The notes under the pieces were generated by a model, which searched no databases, was not told the DNA's origin, and worked only from the letters and a program-made list of their open reading frames with translations. Positions 49,740 through 58,434 of a stretch of 59,925 bases of DNA are shown piece by piece. Made by a program: the position numbers and the translations under genes. Origin of the DNA: GCA-002282575 sp964646525. Its GTDB lineage: Bacteria; Pseudomonadota; Gammaproteobacteria; Thiomicrospirales; Thiomicrospiraceae. The stretch's first letter is position 1; the number at the start of each line of letters is the position of its first letter. Location of the stretch: NCBI GenBank assembly GCA_964646525.1, contig CAZYER010000003.1:1-59925 (forward strand), given 5' to 3'.

Positions 49740-50835
49740 GTGGAATTAGCCAGTGTTTTTGCCCGCATTCGTGACCTGAACGACCGTTGCGAATCGCTTA
49801 GGGGGTATCTTTGACTACGAAGGTAAGTCAGAAAGGTTACAAGAAGTCACGCGAGAACTAGAAAGCGCCGATATTTGGAATACGCCAGAAAAAGCACAAG
49901 CATTAGGAAAAGAACGCGTTAGCCTAGAGCGGGTTGTTACCAACCTTGACCGCATTCAAGAAGAGTTAACGGGACAGCTTGAATTGCTCGAAATGGCAGA
50001 GGCAGAAGATGACGAAGATACAGCTAATGCCGTGATCGAAGATGTTGCTAGCACGCAAGCTGCCATTGAAAAGCTTGAGTTTGCTCGTATGTTCAGCGGT
50101 GAAATGGATCCGAATAATGCCTACATCGACATCCAATCGGGTTCAGGTGGTACAGAAGCTCAGGATTGGGCCAACATTCTCTTGCGCATGTATTTGCGTT
50201 GGGCTGAAAGTAAAGGCTTTGAAGTAGAGTTGATGGAGGTCTCAGAGGGCGAGGTGGCTGGTATTAAAAGTGCCACTATCTCGGTTAAAGGGGACTATGC
50301 TTATGGCTGGTTACGTACCGAAACTGGAGTGCATCGCTTGGTGCGTAAATCTCCTTTCGATTCAAATAACAAGCGTCACACCTCATTTGCTTCTGTCTTT
50401 ATTACGCCTGAAATTGATGATAACGTCGAAATTGACATTAACCCAGCTGATTTGCGCATCGACGTTTATCGTGCTAGTGGCGCTGGTGGTCAGCACGTTA
50501 ACCGTACAGAGTCAGCTGTTCGTATTACCCACGTTCCGACCAATACAGTAACGCAATGTCAGGCAGGACGCTCGCAACATCAAAATAAAGACCAAGCAAT
50601 GAAGCAGTTGCGTGCTAAGTTATATGAGTTGGAAATGCTCAAACGCAATGCGGAAAAACAAGCCTTAGAAGAGACCAAATCGGAAGTGAGTTGGGGCAGT
50701 CAGATTCGTTCCTATGTACTCGACTCTGGACGCATTAAAGATTTACGCACCAATGTCGAAGTCGGCAATACTCAAGGGGTGTTGGATGGCGATTTGGATC
50801 AGTTTATTGAAGCTAGCTTAAAAGCTGGGTTGTAA
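49740..50835 (+). CDS. prfB: Peptide chain release factor 2 with programmed +1 frameshift
   Basis: Terminates translation at UGA and UAA. The first 24 codons run from GTG 49740 (AAGGA upstream) to CTT 49809-49811. An in-frame TGA at 49812-49814 is bypassed by a +1 slip, and the second frame continues from GAC 49813 to the stop at 50835, giving about 364 residues. Visible motifs are the stop-recognition tripeptide SPF (RKSPFDSNNKR) and the catalytic GGQ (GAGGQHVNRT). It precedes lysS, as in E. coli. Confidence 0.95.
49800..49815 (+). promoter_or_regulatory. RF2 autoregulatory frameshift site
   Basis: AGGGGGTATCTTTGAC: an internal Shine-Dalgarno AGGGGG, the slippery CTT and the UGA stop followed by C, the same arrangement as in E. 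coli prfB. Low RF2 slows stopping at UGA and favours the +1 shift. Confidence 0.95.
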
Positions 50836-50978
50836 GCAATTTTGCTGACATCTGGCGTTGTTGCGCGCTACTCGAAAAGGTCATGTATCGCTTATACTCT
50901 CCTTTTTCTGTGTGGCGTGCGCCTAGCCATTTTGCCAGCTTATCATGCTTACTCGGAACAAGAAAAAAGGATTAAATA

Positions 50979-52499
50979 ATGAGCGAACAAACTAGCGCAG
51001 TTGAACATCATGATGAAAATCATGTGATTGCCGAACGTCGTGCTAAATTAGCACACATTCGCGAGCAGCGTAATGCCTTCCCGAATACCTTTAAGCGTGA
51101 CACCTTAGCACAAGCGTTGCATACTGCTTATGCCGATTATGACAAGGCTGCTTTGGCTGAGTTAGCGCCGCCCGTAACCGCTACCTTGGCGGGTCGTATT
51201 ATGCTCAAACGTGTCATGGGTAAAGCCAGCTTTCTGACACTGCAAGATGTTAGCGGGCAAATGCAGGTTTATTTACGTGGTCAGGATATTGGTGAAGGTC
51301 TCTACGAAGAAGTCAAACACTGGGATTTGGGCGATATCGTTGGCGTTACGGGTTATTTATTCCGTACCAATACGGGTGAATTGAGTATTCATGCCACTTC
51401 AGCCGAGTTATTGACCAAGAGTTTACGCCCGCTACCCGATAAATTCCACGGGCTACACGATACCGAAGTGCGTTATCGCCAGCGTTATGTCGATTTGATT
51501 GTCAATCAGCACAGTCGTGAGACTTTCCGTCGCCGTTCATTGATTATTGCTGGTATTCGTCAGTTTATGATTGAGCGTGGCTTTTTAGAAGTGGAAACGC
51601 CGATGATGCACCCCATTCCGGGTGGTGCGGCTGCTAAGCCATTTGTCACGCATCACAATGCTTTGGATATGCCGCTCTACTTGCGTATTGCTCCAGAGCT
51701 TTACTTGAAGCGTTTGGTTGTCGGTGGCTTTGAGCAGGTTTTCGAAATCAATCGCAACTTCCGTAATGAAGGGCTTTCGGCGCGTCACAATCCTGAATTT
51801 ACCATGATGGAGTTTTATTGGGCTTATGCCGATTACAACGATCTGATGGATATGACGGAAGCCTTGTTATCGAAGTTGGCCTTAGATGTGACAGGTTCAA
51901 CCGAGCTTAACTATCAAGGGACACAGATCAGCTTTGCTGGACCTTTTGAGCGGTTAAGCATTAAGCAGTCTATTCTGAAATACAATGCCGATGTGACTGC
52001 AACCGATTTGGAAGATATTGATGTCCTAACGCGCATCGTTGAAGCTAAAGGATTTAAGGTATTACCTGGTTCGGGCTTAGGTAAGGTGCAAACCATTTTG
52101 TTTGAAGAGACGGTTGAGCATCAACTCATTCAACCAACCTTCATCACCGAGTATCCAGCGGAAGTATCACCTTTAGCGCGTCGTAATGATGAAAATCCAG
52201 AAGTGACCGATCGTTTTGAACTCTTTATTGGTGGACGTGAAATTGCGAACGGCTTCTCTGAATTAAACGACTCGGAAGATCAAGCAGAGCGTTTCTTAGA
52301 TCAAGCCAAAGCCAAAGAAGCCGGTGACGATGAGGCCATGCATTATGACGCGGATTATATTCGTGCCTTAGAATATGGCTTGCCGCCCACTGCTGGTGAA
52401 GGCATTGGTATTGATCGTTTGGTGATGCTACTAACCGACGCACCTTCGATTCGCGATGTGTTATTTTTCCCACAAATGCGTCACGAAGAACACTATTAA
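50979..52499 (+). CDS. lysS: Lysyl-tRNA synthetase (class II)
   Basis: Charges tRNA-Lys. The 506 residues have an N-terminal OB-fold anticodon domain (about 65-170, LAGRIMLKRVMGKASF) and the class II catalytic core: motif 2 FEINRNFRNEGLSARHNPEF (conserved block) and motif 3 GIGIDRLVMLLTDAPSIRDV. AAAAAAGGATT precedes the ATG. The 143-base gap after prfB holds a TATACT at 50893-50898 that may be a -10 box. A terminator follows. Confidence 0.97.
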   Translation: MSEQTSAVEHHDENHVIAERRAKLAHIREQRNAFPNTFKRDTLAQALHTAYADYDKAALAELAPPVTATLAGRIMLKRVMGKASFLTLQDVSGQMQVYLRGQDIGEGLYEEVKHWDLGDIVGVTGYLFRTNTGELSIHATSAELLTKSLRPLPDKFHGLHDTEVRYRQRYVDLIVNQHSRETFRRRSLIIAGIRQFMIERGFLEVETPMMHPIPGGAAAKPFVTHHNALDMPLYLRIAPELYLKRLVVGGFEQVFEINRNFRNEGLSARHNPEFTMMEFYWAYADYNDLMDMTEALLSKLALDVTGSTELNYQGTQISFAGPFERLSIKQSILKYNADVTATDLEDIDVLTRIVEAKGFKVLPGSGLGKVQTILFEETVEHQLIQPTFITEYPAEVSPLARRNDENPEVTDRFELFIGGREIANGFSELNDSEDQAERFLDQAKAKEAGDDEAMHYDADYIRALEYGLPPTAGEGIGIDRLVMLLTDAPSIRDVLFFPQMRHEEHY

Positions 52500-52525
52500 T
52501 TTTGTATTATCTCGTTTTGTGTTGT

Positions 52526-52551
52526 AAGCCAGCGTAATTGCTGGCTTTTTT
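52526..52551 (+). terminator. Terminator of lysS
   Basis: AAGCCAGC (52526-52533) pairs with GCTGGCTT (52540-52547) around GTAATT, followed by T to 52551. The stretch 52552-52716 beyond it holds no gene, only a TATAAT at 52624-52629 without a clear -35, perhaps the promoter of the kinase gene. Confidence 0.85.
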
Positions 52552-52716
52552 ATTGTCTGTTGGCTGTTTGAATAAGTGAAATCGCTTTGATTGTCCCAAC
52601 AAGTTACCTATATGAACTTAGTGTATAATAATTCCATGCTGAATTATCAAGTTCAGTAAATCCAATGCAATAACCAAGGGTTCTACTCGTCGCTTAGCAG
52701 AGTATAAAGGAAATGT

Positions 52717-55368
52717 ATGAAAAGATTCATGATTTGGCTGGTTGATTATGCTTCACCACTGATTGCTTTTGCACTGGTGTTGGGTATTTCTTCTGTTTTT
52801 TGGTGGCATTATGAGCGCTCTCAAACGCACATGAAAGAAGTGGCGGTTGATGATGTACGCAATTTTTCTAAGTCGGTAGCTCAATTTCGTAATTTTTACG
52901 CCAGCACGATTATTCCTGCTGTACGGATGCACAATATTCCCATTACCCACGACTATTTAAAAATTCCGGGTGCTGTTCCGTTACCCGCTACGTTTGCCAT
53001 TGATTTTGGCGATAAGATGTCTCAAAACAGTGATTATCGCGTGCGCTTATACAGTGATATGCCCTTTAGTTGGCGAGAAAATGGTGGTGTTCGTGATAGT
53101 TTTGAAAAAGAAGCGATGACGTATTTGCGCGATAATCCAGAAGGTTTTTTTACGCGTTATGAAGTGTTTGAGGGCAAAGAAGTACTCAGGTATGCAGTGG
53201 CTGACAAATTACAAGCCACATGTGTTGCTTGTCATAATAGTTATCCTGGTACACCAAAGACAGATTGGAAAGAGGGCGAGGTTCGCGGGGTGCTTGAAGT
53301 CATTCGTCCCATTTCTAGTTTACATTTAGAAAATGAAGCACAAGCATGGCAAACCTTCTTGGCTATGGTAGGTATTGCGTTATTGGCTTTATTACTGCTT
53401 GGTTTTGTCATTCGTCGTAATAAATTAGCTATATCTCAGGCGCAATCAGAGCAACATAAAACACAGAGCATTATGGATTCAGTCGTTGATGCTATTATTG
53501 TTATTAACGATCAGGGTATTGTTTTAGAAGCCAATCGTGCTGTATTTCGTGTATTGGGTTACGAACCTGAAGAGTTAGTGGGGCGCAATATTAGCTTAAT
53601 CGTTCCAGAGCCGCATCATAGCGCGCATGATGGTTATTTGCAGCGTTATTTGAAAGAGGGTGATCCACGCGTGATTGGTTTCACGCGTCATGTGCAGGCG
53701 GTTAAAAAATCGGGTGAGTTGATTTCAATTGATCTTGCTGTGACCGAAATTTTGCAAGAGGGAGCACGTTGCTTCACCGGTGTGATTCGGGATGTTAGCG
53801 AGCGTGAAGCGGCACAACGTCAGATAGAGCTGGCCCGCGATCAAGCATTAGAGTCGGCTAAATTAAAATCGGAATTTTTGGCTAACATGAGCCATGAAAT
53901 TAGAACACCCATGAATGGTGTGATTGGCATGACAGGTTTGCTACTCGATACGCCTTTGACAGAAGAACAGAAAGAATTAACACAGACTGTTAAAGCCAGT
54001 TCAGAGTCTCTGTTGTCGATTATCAATGATATTTTAGATTTTTCTAAAATTGAAGCGGGTAAGCTCGAAGTTAGTGAAGACCCTGTTGAATTGGTACCAC
54101 TGCTTGATGGAATTATGGATATGGTCGCGTCTTCGGCTCAGCTTAAGTCGCTAGAATTAGCTTACTTTATAGAACCTAAATTACCTAAAGTGATTAAAAC
54201 CGACGCTGTGCGTTTGAGACAGGTACTGCTTAATCTACTGGGAAATGCGATTAAGTTTACGCAGCAGGGTCAGGTGTACCTTGAGGTTGCTTCGTCAGGA
54301 GAGAGTTTACGTTTTGATGTGGTTGATACAGGAATCGGTATTTCGGCAGAAGGGCAGGCAAAACTTTTTGGTGCTTTTTCTCAGGTAGATGGTTCGTCAA
54401 CGAGAGGTTTTGGTGGCACTGGTTTGGGATTGGCCATTTCCAAACAGTTAGTATCTTTAATGGGTGGCGAAATTAAGGTGGTTAGTCGAGTTGGAGAGGG
54501 ATCGACTTTCAGTTTTACCTTGCCTTGTCGAGTGTTGGATAAAACACCTTGTTTAGCCCCTTTAGTGCAACCCACTAAGCTGGTTTGCGTTATGCGTCCT
54601 TCTTCGTTAATGTCACGTTGTGTGGATCAGTTGGCTTCACTGAATATTCAGGTGCAAGTGTTTGAAGATTTGATGTTACTCACTGAATCGGGTATTGAAG
54701 CTAACACACCTGTTTGGCTTGATTTGGACTCACTGTTAATGTTCGTTGAACACCCACTAAGTTTATTAAATGATGTGAAAGTGCAATATCATCATGTCAG
54801 TTTATTTGTCACTCATAAACAGGCTAGTGAGTGGCGAGAGCATGCGCAGCATCTGCATCTCAAAATGCGTATTAAGCCATTGAAATATGGTAGTTTAGCT
54901 CATTGGGTACAGCCGTTCCAATTAACAACCCAGCAGGCTGACGCTGGTATTCATAACATATCATTGCCTGCTGATCGAGTTGCGTTATCTGAGCATGCAC
55001 GAATCTTACTGGTTGAAGACAATGTGATTAATCAGAAATTGGCGTTAGCGCTACTAAAAAAACAGGGGCTGACTGCAACAGTGGCGAACAATGGTCAGGA
55101 GGCGTTAGCTATTTTGGCACAACAGCCGTATGATCTTGTGTTAATGGATTGCCAGATGCCTGTCAAAGACGGTTTTGATACGACGCTAGAACTGCGTGCC
55201 AGTGCTGGCATTAACCAGCAAGTACCGATTATCGCCATGACAGCCAATGCTATGCAAGGTGATGATGCCCGTTGTTATGCGGTAGGTATGAATGATTATA
55301 TTGCTAAGCCAGTGAATCCGACGATTTTAGCTGATAAATTAGCGCACTGGCTGAGCAAAGTTCAATAA
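52717..55368 (+). CDS. Hybrid sensor kinase with heme-c-type periplasmic domain and FixL-like PAS
   Basis: The 883-residue inner-membrane kinase has, in order: a membrane helix (about 12-30), a periplasmic DUF3365/Tll0287-like domain with a c-heme motif C169-V-A-C172-H173, a second helix (about 212-235), and a PAS domain (about 250-365) whose H304 and R324 match H200 and R220 of Bradyrhizobium FixL. The kinase core has H393 (NMSHEIRTP) and a HATPase (GGTGLGLAIS), followed by a degenerate receiver-like stretch and a C-terminal receiver with D811. AAGGA precedes the ATG. No response-regulator gene is adjacent. Heme binding at either site is inferred; redox or gas sensing is likely. Confidence 0.9.
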   Translation: MKRFMIWLVDYASPLIAFALVLGISSVFWWHYERSQTHMKEVAVDDVRNFSKSVAQFRNFYASTIIPAVRMHNIPITHDYLKIPGAVPLPATFAIDFGDKMSQNSDYRVRLYSDMPFSWRENGGVRDSFEKEAMTYLRDNPEGFFTRYEVFEGKEVLRYAVADKLQATCVACHNSYPGTPKTDWKEGEVRGVLEVIRPISSLHLENEAQAWQTFLAMVGIALLALLLLGFVIRRNKLAISQAQSEQHKTQSIMDSVVDAIIVINDQGIVLEANRAVFRVLGYEPEELVGRNISLIVPEPHHSAHDGYLQRYLKEGDPRVIGFTRHVQAVKKSGELISIDLAVTEILQEGARCFTGVIRDVSEREAAQRQIELARDQALESAKLKSEFLANMSHEIRTPMNGVIGMTGLLLDTPLTEEQKELTQTVKASSESLLSIINDILDFSKIEAGKLEVSEDPVELVPLLDGIMDMVASSAQLKSLELAYFIEPKLPKVIKTDAVRLRQVLLNLLGNAIKFTQQGQVYLEVASSGESLRFDVVDTGIGISAEGQAKLFGAFSQVDGSSTRGFGGTGLGLAISKQLVSLMGGEIKVVSRVGEGSTFSFTLPCRVLDKTPCLAPLVQPTKLVCVMRPSSLMSRCVDQLASLNIQVQVFEDLMLLTESGIEANTPVWLDLDSLLMFVEHPLSLLNDVKVQYHHVSLFVTHKQASEWREHAQHLHLKMRIKPLKYGSLAHWVQPFQLTTQQADAGIHNISLPADRVALSEHARILLVEDNVINQKLALALLKKQGLTATVANNGQEALAILAQQPYDLVLMDCQMPVKDGFDTTLELRASAGINQQVPIIAMTANAMQGDDARCYAVGMNDYIAKPVNPTILADKLAHWLSKVQ

Positions 55369-55377
55369 AACAGGCAG

Positions 55378-55412
55378 CTCTCACCCCACGGATGTCTTTT
55401 GTGGGGTGAGAG
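55378..55412. terminator. Long hairpin between the convergent kinase and ygfZ genes
   Basis: A perfect 12-bp GC-rich stem (55378-55389 with 55401-55412) with an 11-base loop lies 9 bases after the kinase stop. There is no T-run on either side, so it may act with Rho or as an RNA-end-protecting hairpin. Confidence 0.5.
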
Positions 55413-55438
55413 TAGGCTGATTTTACGAGCTGTTTGTG

Positions 55439-56521
55439 TTATGAAGAGCTGGCTAAATCGACTAAGCGATAGCCCATAGGTTCCATCACTAATGGTTCGC
55501 CTGAATTCAGTTGAAATTGACCATCGGCATCATCAACGCCTTTAATACTGGCAATAGCCAACACTAATGAACCTTGGTTAAGATCAGGACCTGACGCAAT
55601 TACAGTCAGCGTTTGCGTGCGATCTTCTCCGTAGTTTACCGTTAGTTCTTCGCCTATCATGGGTTGAATGTTAGCAGGTGTGTGAAACCGCATCAGGCGT
55701 TTGGTCGGCTTGCCGCGATAATGGGTACGCGCAATCACTTCTTGACCAGGGTAGCAGCCTTTTTTGAAACTAACGGCACCGATGCGATCGAGATTGAGTT
55801 GATGCGCATTAAATTTTCCCTGTAATTCGGCAGTTACTTTAGGCAGTCCATAGGCTAAGTCCATTAGGTTCCAGTCGTCTGTTCCCACTTTCGTACCATT
55901 CGTTTCTAGTCTGTCCCATAAAATGCCAATGGCAGGAAAAGGGCCAACAAATAGGGCACAAGGATGAGCCGTTGGTAGGCGAATCATGGCAATATCAGCA
56001 AATTCTTCTGCTTGTAAATAATGTTGACCATAAGCCGTTTCATCTAGCTTTTCATTGAGTAACACGACAATGTCTTGCGCAGCATGAATACCAGCATAGC
56101 CAAAACGTGGTAGCAGGTTTGAAAAGTCTTCACAATCGACTTTGCTACGCATAATGAACATTTTCAGGCGTTTGAGTAACGGGAGCACGCTATTGCGTGG
56201 TACTTGCCAGTAATAGGCACCATGAAATAGGAATAAGAGTCCCAAGCCTAATACGTTGCCTTGTGGGTCACAATAACTCGCTAATTGCGCCTGAGTTTCG
56301 CTAACCAAGTTGATATCTTGTGTTAGTTGACCTTGTAAAAAGGTTTTAGCGTCTTCGCCACTGAAGCGAATCAGACCAGTATGCGCTAGGCTAGTCATTA
56401 CAGCACCGTGCTTCATAATATGACGTTCAATTTCTGGAATGCCAAAATGCGCGATGGTTTGTTGATCTTCATGCCAAACAGCGCCTTGGTTTTCCATGTG
56501 TTGATACCATAATTCATTCAT
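55439..56521 (-). CDS. ygfZ: YgfZ/GcvT-like folate-binding protein
   Basis: Tetrahydrofolate-binding protein that helps make or repair certain Fe-S enzymes such as MiaB. The 360 residues have the YgfZ signature KGCYPGQEVIARTHYRGK with the key Cys, and LIRFSGEDAKTFLQGQLTQD near the start. The length is near the usual 325-360. The gene begins within the stop of a 44-residue membrane protein, so the two are probably coupled. Confidence 0.93.
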   Translation of the reverse strand: MNELWYQHMENQGAVWHEDQQTIAHFGIPEIERHIMKHGAVMTSLAHTGLIRFSGEDAKTFLQGQLTQDINLVSETQAQLASYCDPQGNVLGLGLLFLFHGAYYWQVPRNSVLPLLKRLKMFIMRSKVDCEDFSNLLPRFGYAGIHAAQDIVVLLNEKLDETAYGQHYLQAEEFADIAMIRLPTAHPCALFVGPFPAIGILWDRLETNGTKVGTDDWNLMDLAYGLPKVTAELQGKFNAHQLNLDRIGAVSFKKGCYPGQEVIARTHYRGKPTKRLMRFHTPANIQPMIGEELTVNYGEDRTQTLTVIASGPDLNQGSLVLAIASIKGVDDADGQFQLNSGEPLVMEPMGYRLVDLASSS

Positions 56522-56652
56522 GGTTTTTCGTCCTCTTTTGGTAGATAACGGTTAAAATGACGGTAGAGTAACCACATCAGTAATCCGACGACGCTAATCG
56601 ATACAATGGTGAAGAGAGCCGTTAGCCCCAAAGCTTGTAAGAGTTGTTCCAT
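56518..56652 (-). CDS. Small single-pass membrane protein coupled to ygfZ
   Basis: A 44-residue frame: MEQLLQALGLTA..., one hydrophobic helix (about 8-30, with FTIVSISVVGLLMWLLY) and a charged tail RHFNRYLPKEDEKP. Its TGA overlaps the ygfZ ATG by three bases (ATGA). GGGGG lies 6 bases before the ATG. Positive-inside rules suggest the C-terminal tail is cytoplasmic. I do not recognise a family; the coupling and clean TM-plus-charged-tail design argue that it is real. Confidence 0.65.
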   Translation of the reverse strand: MEQLLQALGLTALFTIVSISVVGLLMWLLYRHFNRYLPKEDEKP

Positions 56653-56737
56653 CGAGAACCCCCGTTTGTGATGTCTAGTCCAATAGGCTATTATAGGAGA
56701 TATTAGTGTGAATGAGCGACAATCATGGCGATGCTAG

Positions 56738-57784
56738 GTGAGGATCGAACAATTGCAAGCTAAAGATGAACATTTTTTTGAAGATGATGATCGTCATCGT
56801 ATTTTAGAAGCCATTGAAGAGCAGGCTAAAAATATGTCAATGGCGCGTGGTGCAAATCAACATCGGTTAAGTGACTGGCTCAATGCCGCGGAGGAAGTTA
56901 TGCCAGAAGTAAAAAAACCAACGGTAAAACCCATGTCAATGACTGCTGGTGAAGGACGTTCATCATCGTCAACGATGGTGAGTGTGTTGCTTGGTGGGAC
57001 ATTACTGCTTACGCTTGCTGGGGTAGGTGGGTTTGGCTTTTACCAGCTCAATCAGCAAGTACAAAGTGTGAGTGGTGAAAATGCTGCCTTAAAAGAAAAG
57101 TTGGCCGAATTAGAAACCAATTTAAAAGAATTGGCTGAAGTTGCTGAAAAAGTCAGTAACAAAAGTGAAGTCACGTCAAGTGAGTCAGCTGCACCTGCTG
57201 TAGCAGTAGATAGTGTTAGTGATGTAGCTACGAAACAGGCGACCAATCCACCAGTAAGTTCGGTCGAAAGTTTGCTAGATGCGCGTTTTAAACAGCTCAT
57301 TGAGCTGTTGGATCAGCGGATGCGTGTGCAGTCGCCAGTGCCTGTGCAACCGATATCTCCCTTAACAACCAGCAGTGCAATGGCTAACTTACCATTGCAA
57401 GCACCGACAGTAACTGAGCCAATAGCTCCTGTCATTGCCGAGATGGCGGTTGGGTCTAGCAACAACTCGGCAACAGTGACTAAAGACTCACACCCTAATC
57501 AGTGGTTGTTTGACTTGCCTAAAGATGCGCTGGTTATTCAATTGGGCAGCAGTGTCAAAGCGGATGCATTTAGTGAGATGATGAAAAAGATTCGTCAACA
57601 ACCCGAAATGGCTCGTGTGTTACCCGTAACGGCAAATGGTTCGACGCGCTATGTGCTTACCTATGGTGGTTTTACTTCACGTGATGAAGCGCGTAAAGCC
57701 TCGGATCGTTTGAAGTTGGAGTTGGGGGTGAGCCCTTGGATTCGTAAGGCTTCCGATGTACAGCAATTGGCTGAAAAACCTTAG
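56738..57784 (+). CDS. SPOR-domain single-pass membrane protein
   Basis: The 348 residues have a charged cytoplasmic start, one membrane helix (about 83-105, VSVLLGGTLLLTLAGVGGFGF), a coiled coil (about 105-145), a Ser/Pro/Val-rich stalk and a C-terminal SPOR-like domain (about 258-335, DALVIQLGSSVKADAF ... RYVLTYGGFTSRDEA). SPOR domains bind glycan strands lacking stem peptides at division sites; the layout resembles DamX/DedD-type proteins. GTG 56738 or TTG 56753 is the start. It converges on coaE with a 4-base overlap. Confidence 0.8.
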   Translation: MRIEQLQAKDEHFFEDDDRHRILEAIEEQAKNMSMARGANQHRLSDWLNAAEEVMPEVKKPTVKPMSMTAGEGRSSSSTMVSVLLGGTLLLTLAGVGGFGFYQLNQQVQSVSGENAALKEKLAELETNLKELAEVAEKVSNKSEVTSSESAAPAVAVDSVSDVATKQATNPPVSSVESLLDARFKQLIELLDQRMRVQSPVPVQPISPLTTSSAMANLPLQAPTVTEPIAPVIAEMAVGSSNNSATVTKDSHPNQWLFDLPKDALVIQLGSSVKADAFSEMMKKIRQQPEMARVLPVTANGSTRYVLTYGGFTSRDEARKASDRLKLELGVSPWIRKASDVQQLAEKP

Positions 57785-58431
57785 TGATTGTTTATGAGGC
57801 TTTGGTGCAGTTGCTCTGTCTTGTCTAACAGCGCATCGGTTGTACCATCGTTTTCTATAATGACTGTTGCTAAGGCTAGTCTTTCTTTTCGACTGGGTTG
57901 AGCATCAATCAGTTGTTGTGCGATTGTGGTGCTCATTTGATCGCGTGCGATGAGATGCTGTTTTTGGCGTTCTTCCTCACAATCAACGACCCAAACTGCG
58001 CTTAGTAAGTCTAGGTAAGGACTGTCAGAACTCAGTAATGGAATGACAATCATAATGTAGGGATGGGGTGAAGCTGAAAGTTGATTCACTTGTGCCATCA
58101 CTTCATCGTATATCTTCGGATGCATGAGTGCATTGAGCCAGAGGCGTTCATTCGGATGCTGACTAATGATCTCGCGAAGCTTACGTCGTTCAAGATGACC
58201 TTGTTTGTCAACAATTGATTCGCCGAAGTGATTTAGGATTTCATCTAGTGTGGTGTTTCCCATCTTTACCAAATCTCGCGCAATCATATCCGTATCGATG
58301 ATAGGAACAGAATGGGTTTCGGCTAAATAACGACTGACCGTGCTTTTGCCACTGGCAATGCCGCCCGTTAAACCGACAATAAAAGGGCGCTGTTGAACAG
58401 CGCCCAAAGTGGATGTGAATCCATTCATCAT
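57781..58431 (-). CDS. coaE: Dephospho-CoA kinase
   Basis: Last step of coenzyme A synthesis. The 216 residues have the P-loop GLTGGIASGKST, DTDMIARDLV and the CoA-domain stretch VPLLSSD with the lid ERQKQHLIARDQMS. The length is normal. Unlike in many gammaproteobacteria it is not next to pilD or yacG here but sits between a SPOR gene and ettA, which ends three bases before its start region. Confidence 0.95.
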   Translation of the reverse strand: MMNGFTSTLGAVQQRPFIVGLTGGIASGKSTVSRYLAETHSVPIIDTDMIARDLVKMGNTTLDEILNHFGESIVDKQGHLERRKLREIISQHPNERLWLNALMHPKIYDEVMAQVNQLSASPHPYIMIVIPLLSSDSPYLDLLSAVWVVDCEEERQKQHLIARDQMSTTIAQQLIDAQPSRKERLALATVIIENDGTTDALLDKTEQLHQSLINNH

Positions 58432-58434
58432 AGA

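Noticed and set aside
49740..50835. prfB appearing as a broken gene because its frame opens only at 49984 or is interrupted at 49812
   Set aside because: The interruption is the classic RF2 frameshift signal (AGGGGG, CTT, TGA, C), so the gene is intact.
50884..50976. 30-residue frame between prfB and lysS
   Set aside because: No ribosome site, no recognisable composition, and it overlaps the lysS leader and a possible -10 box; likely chance.
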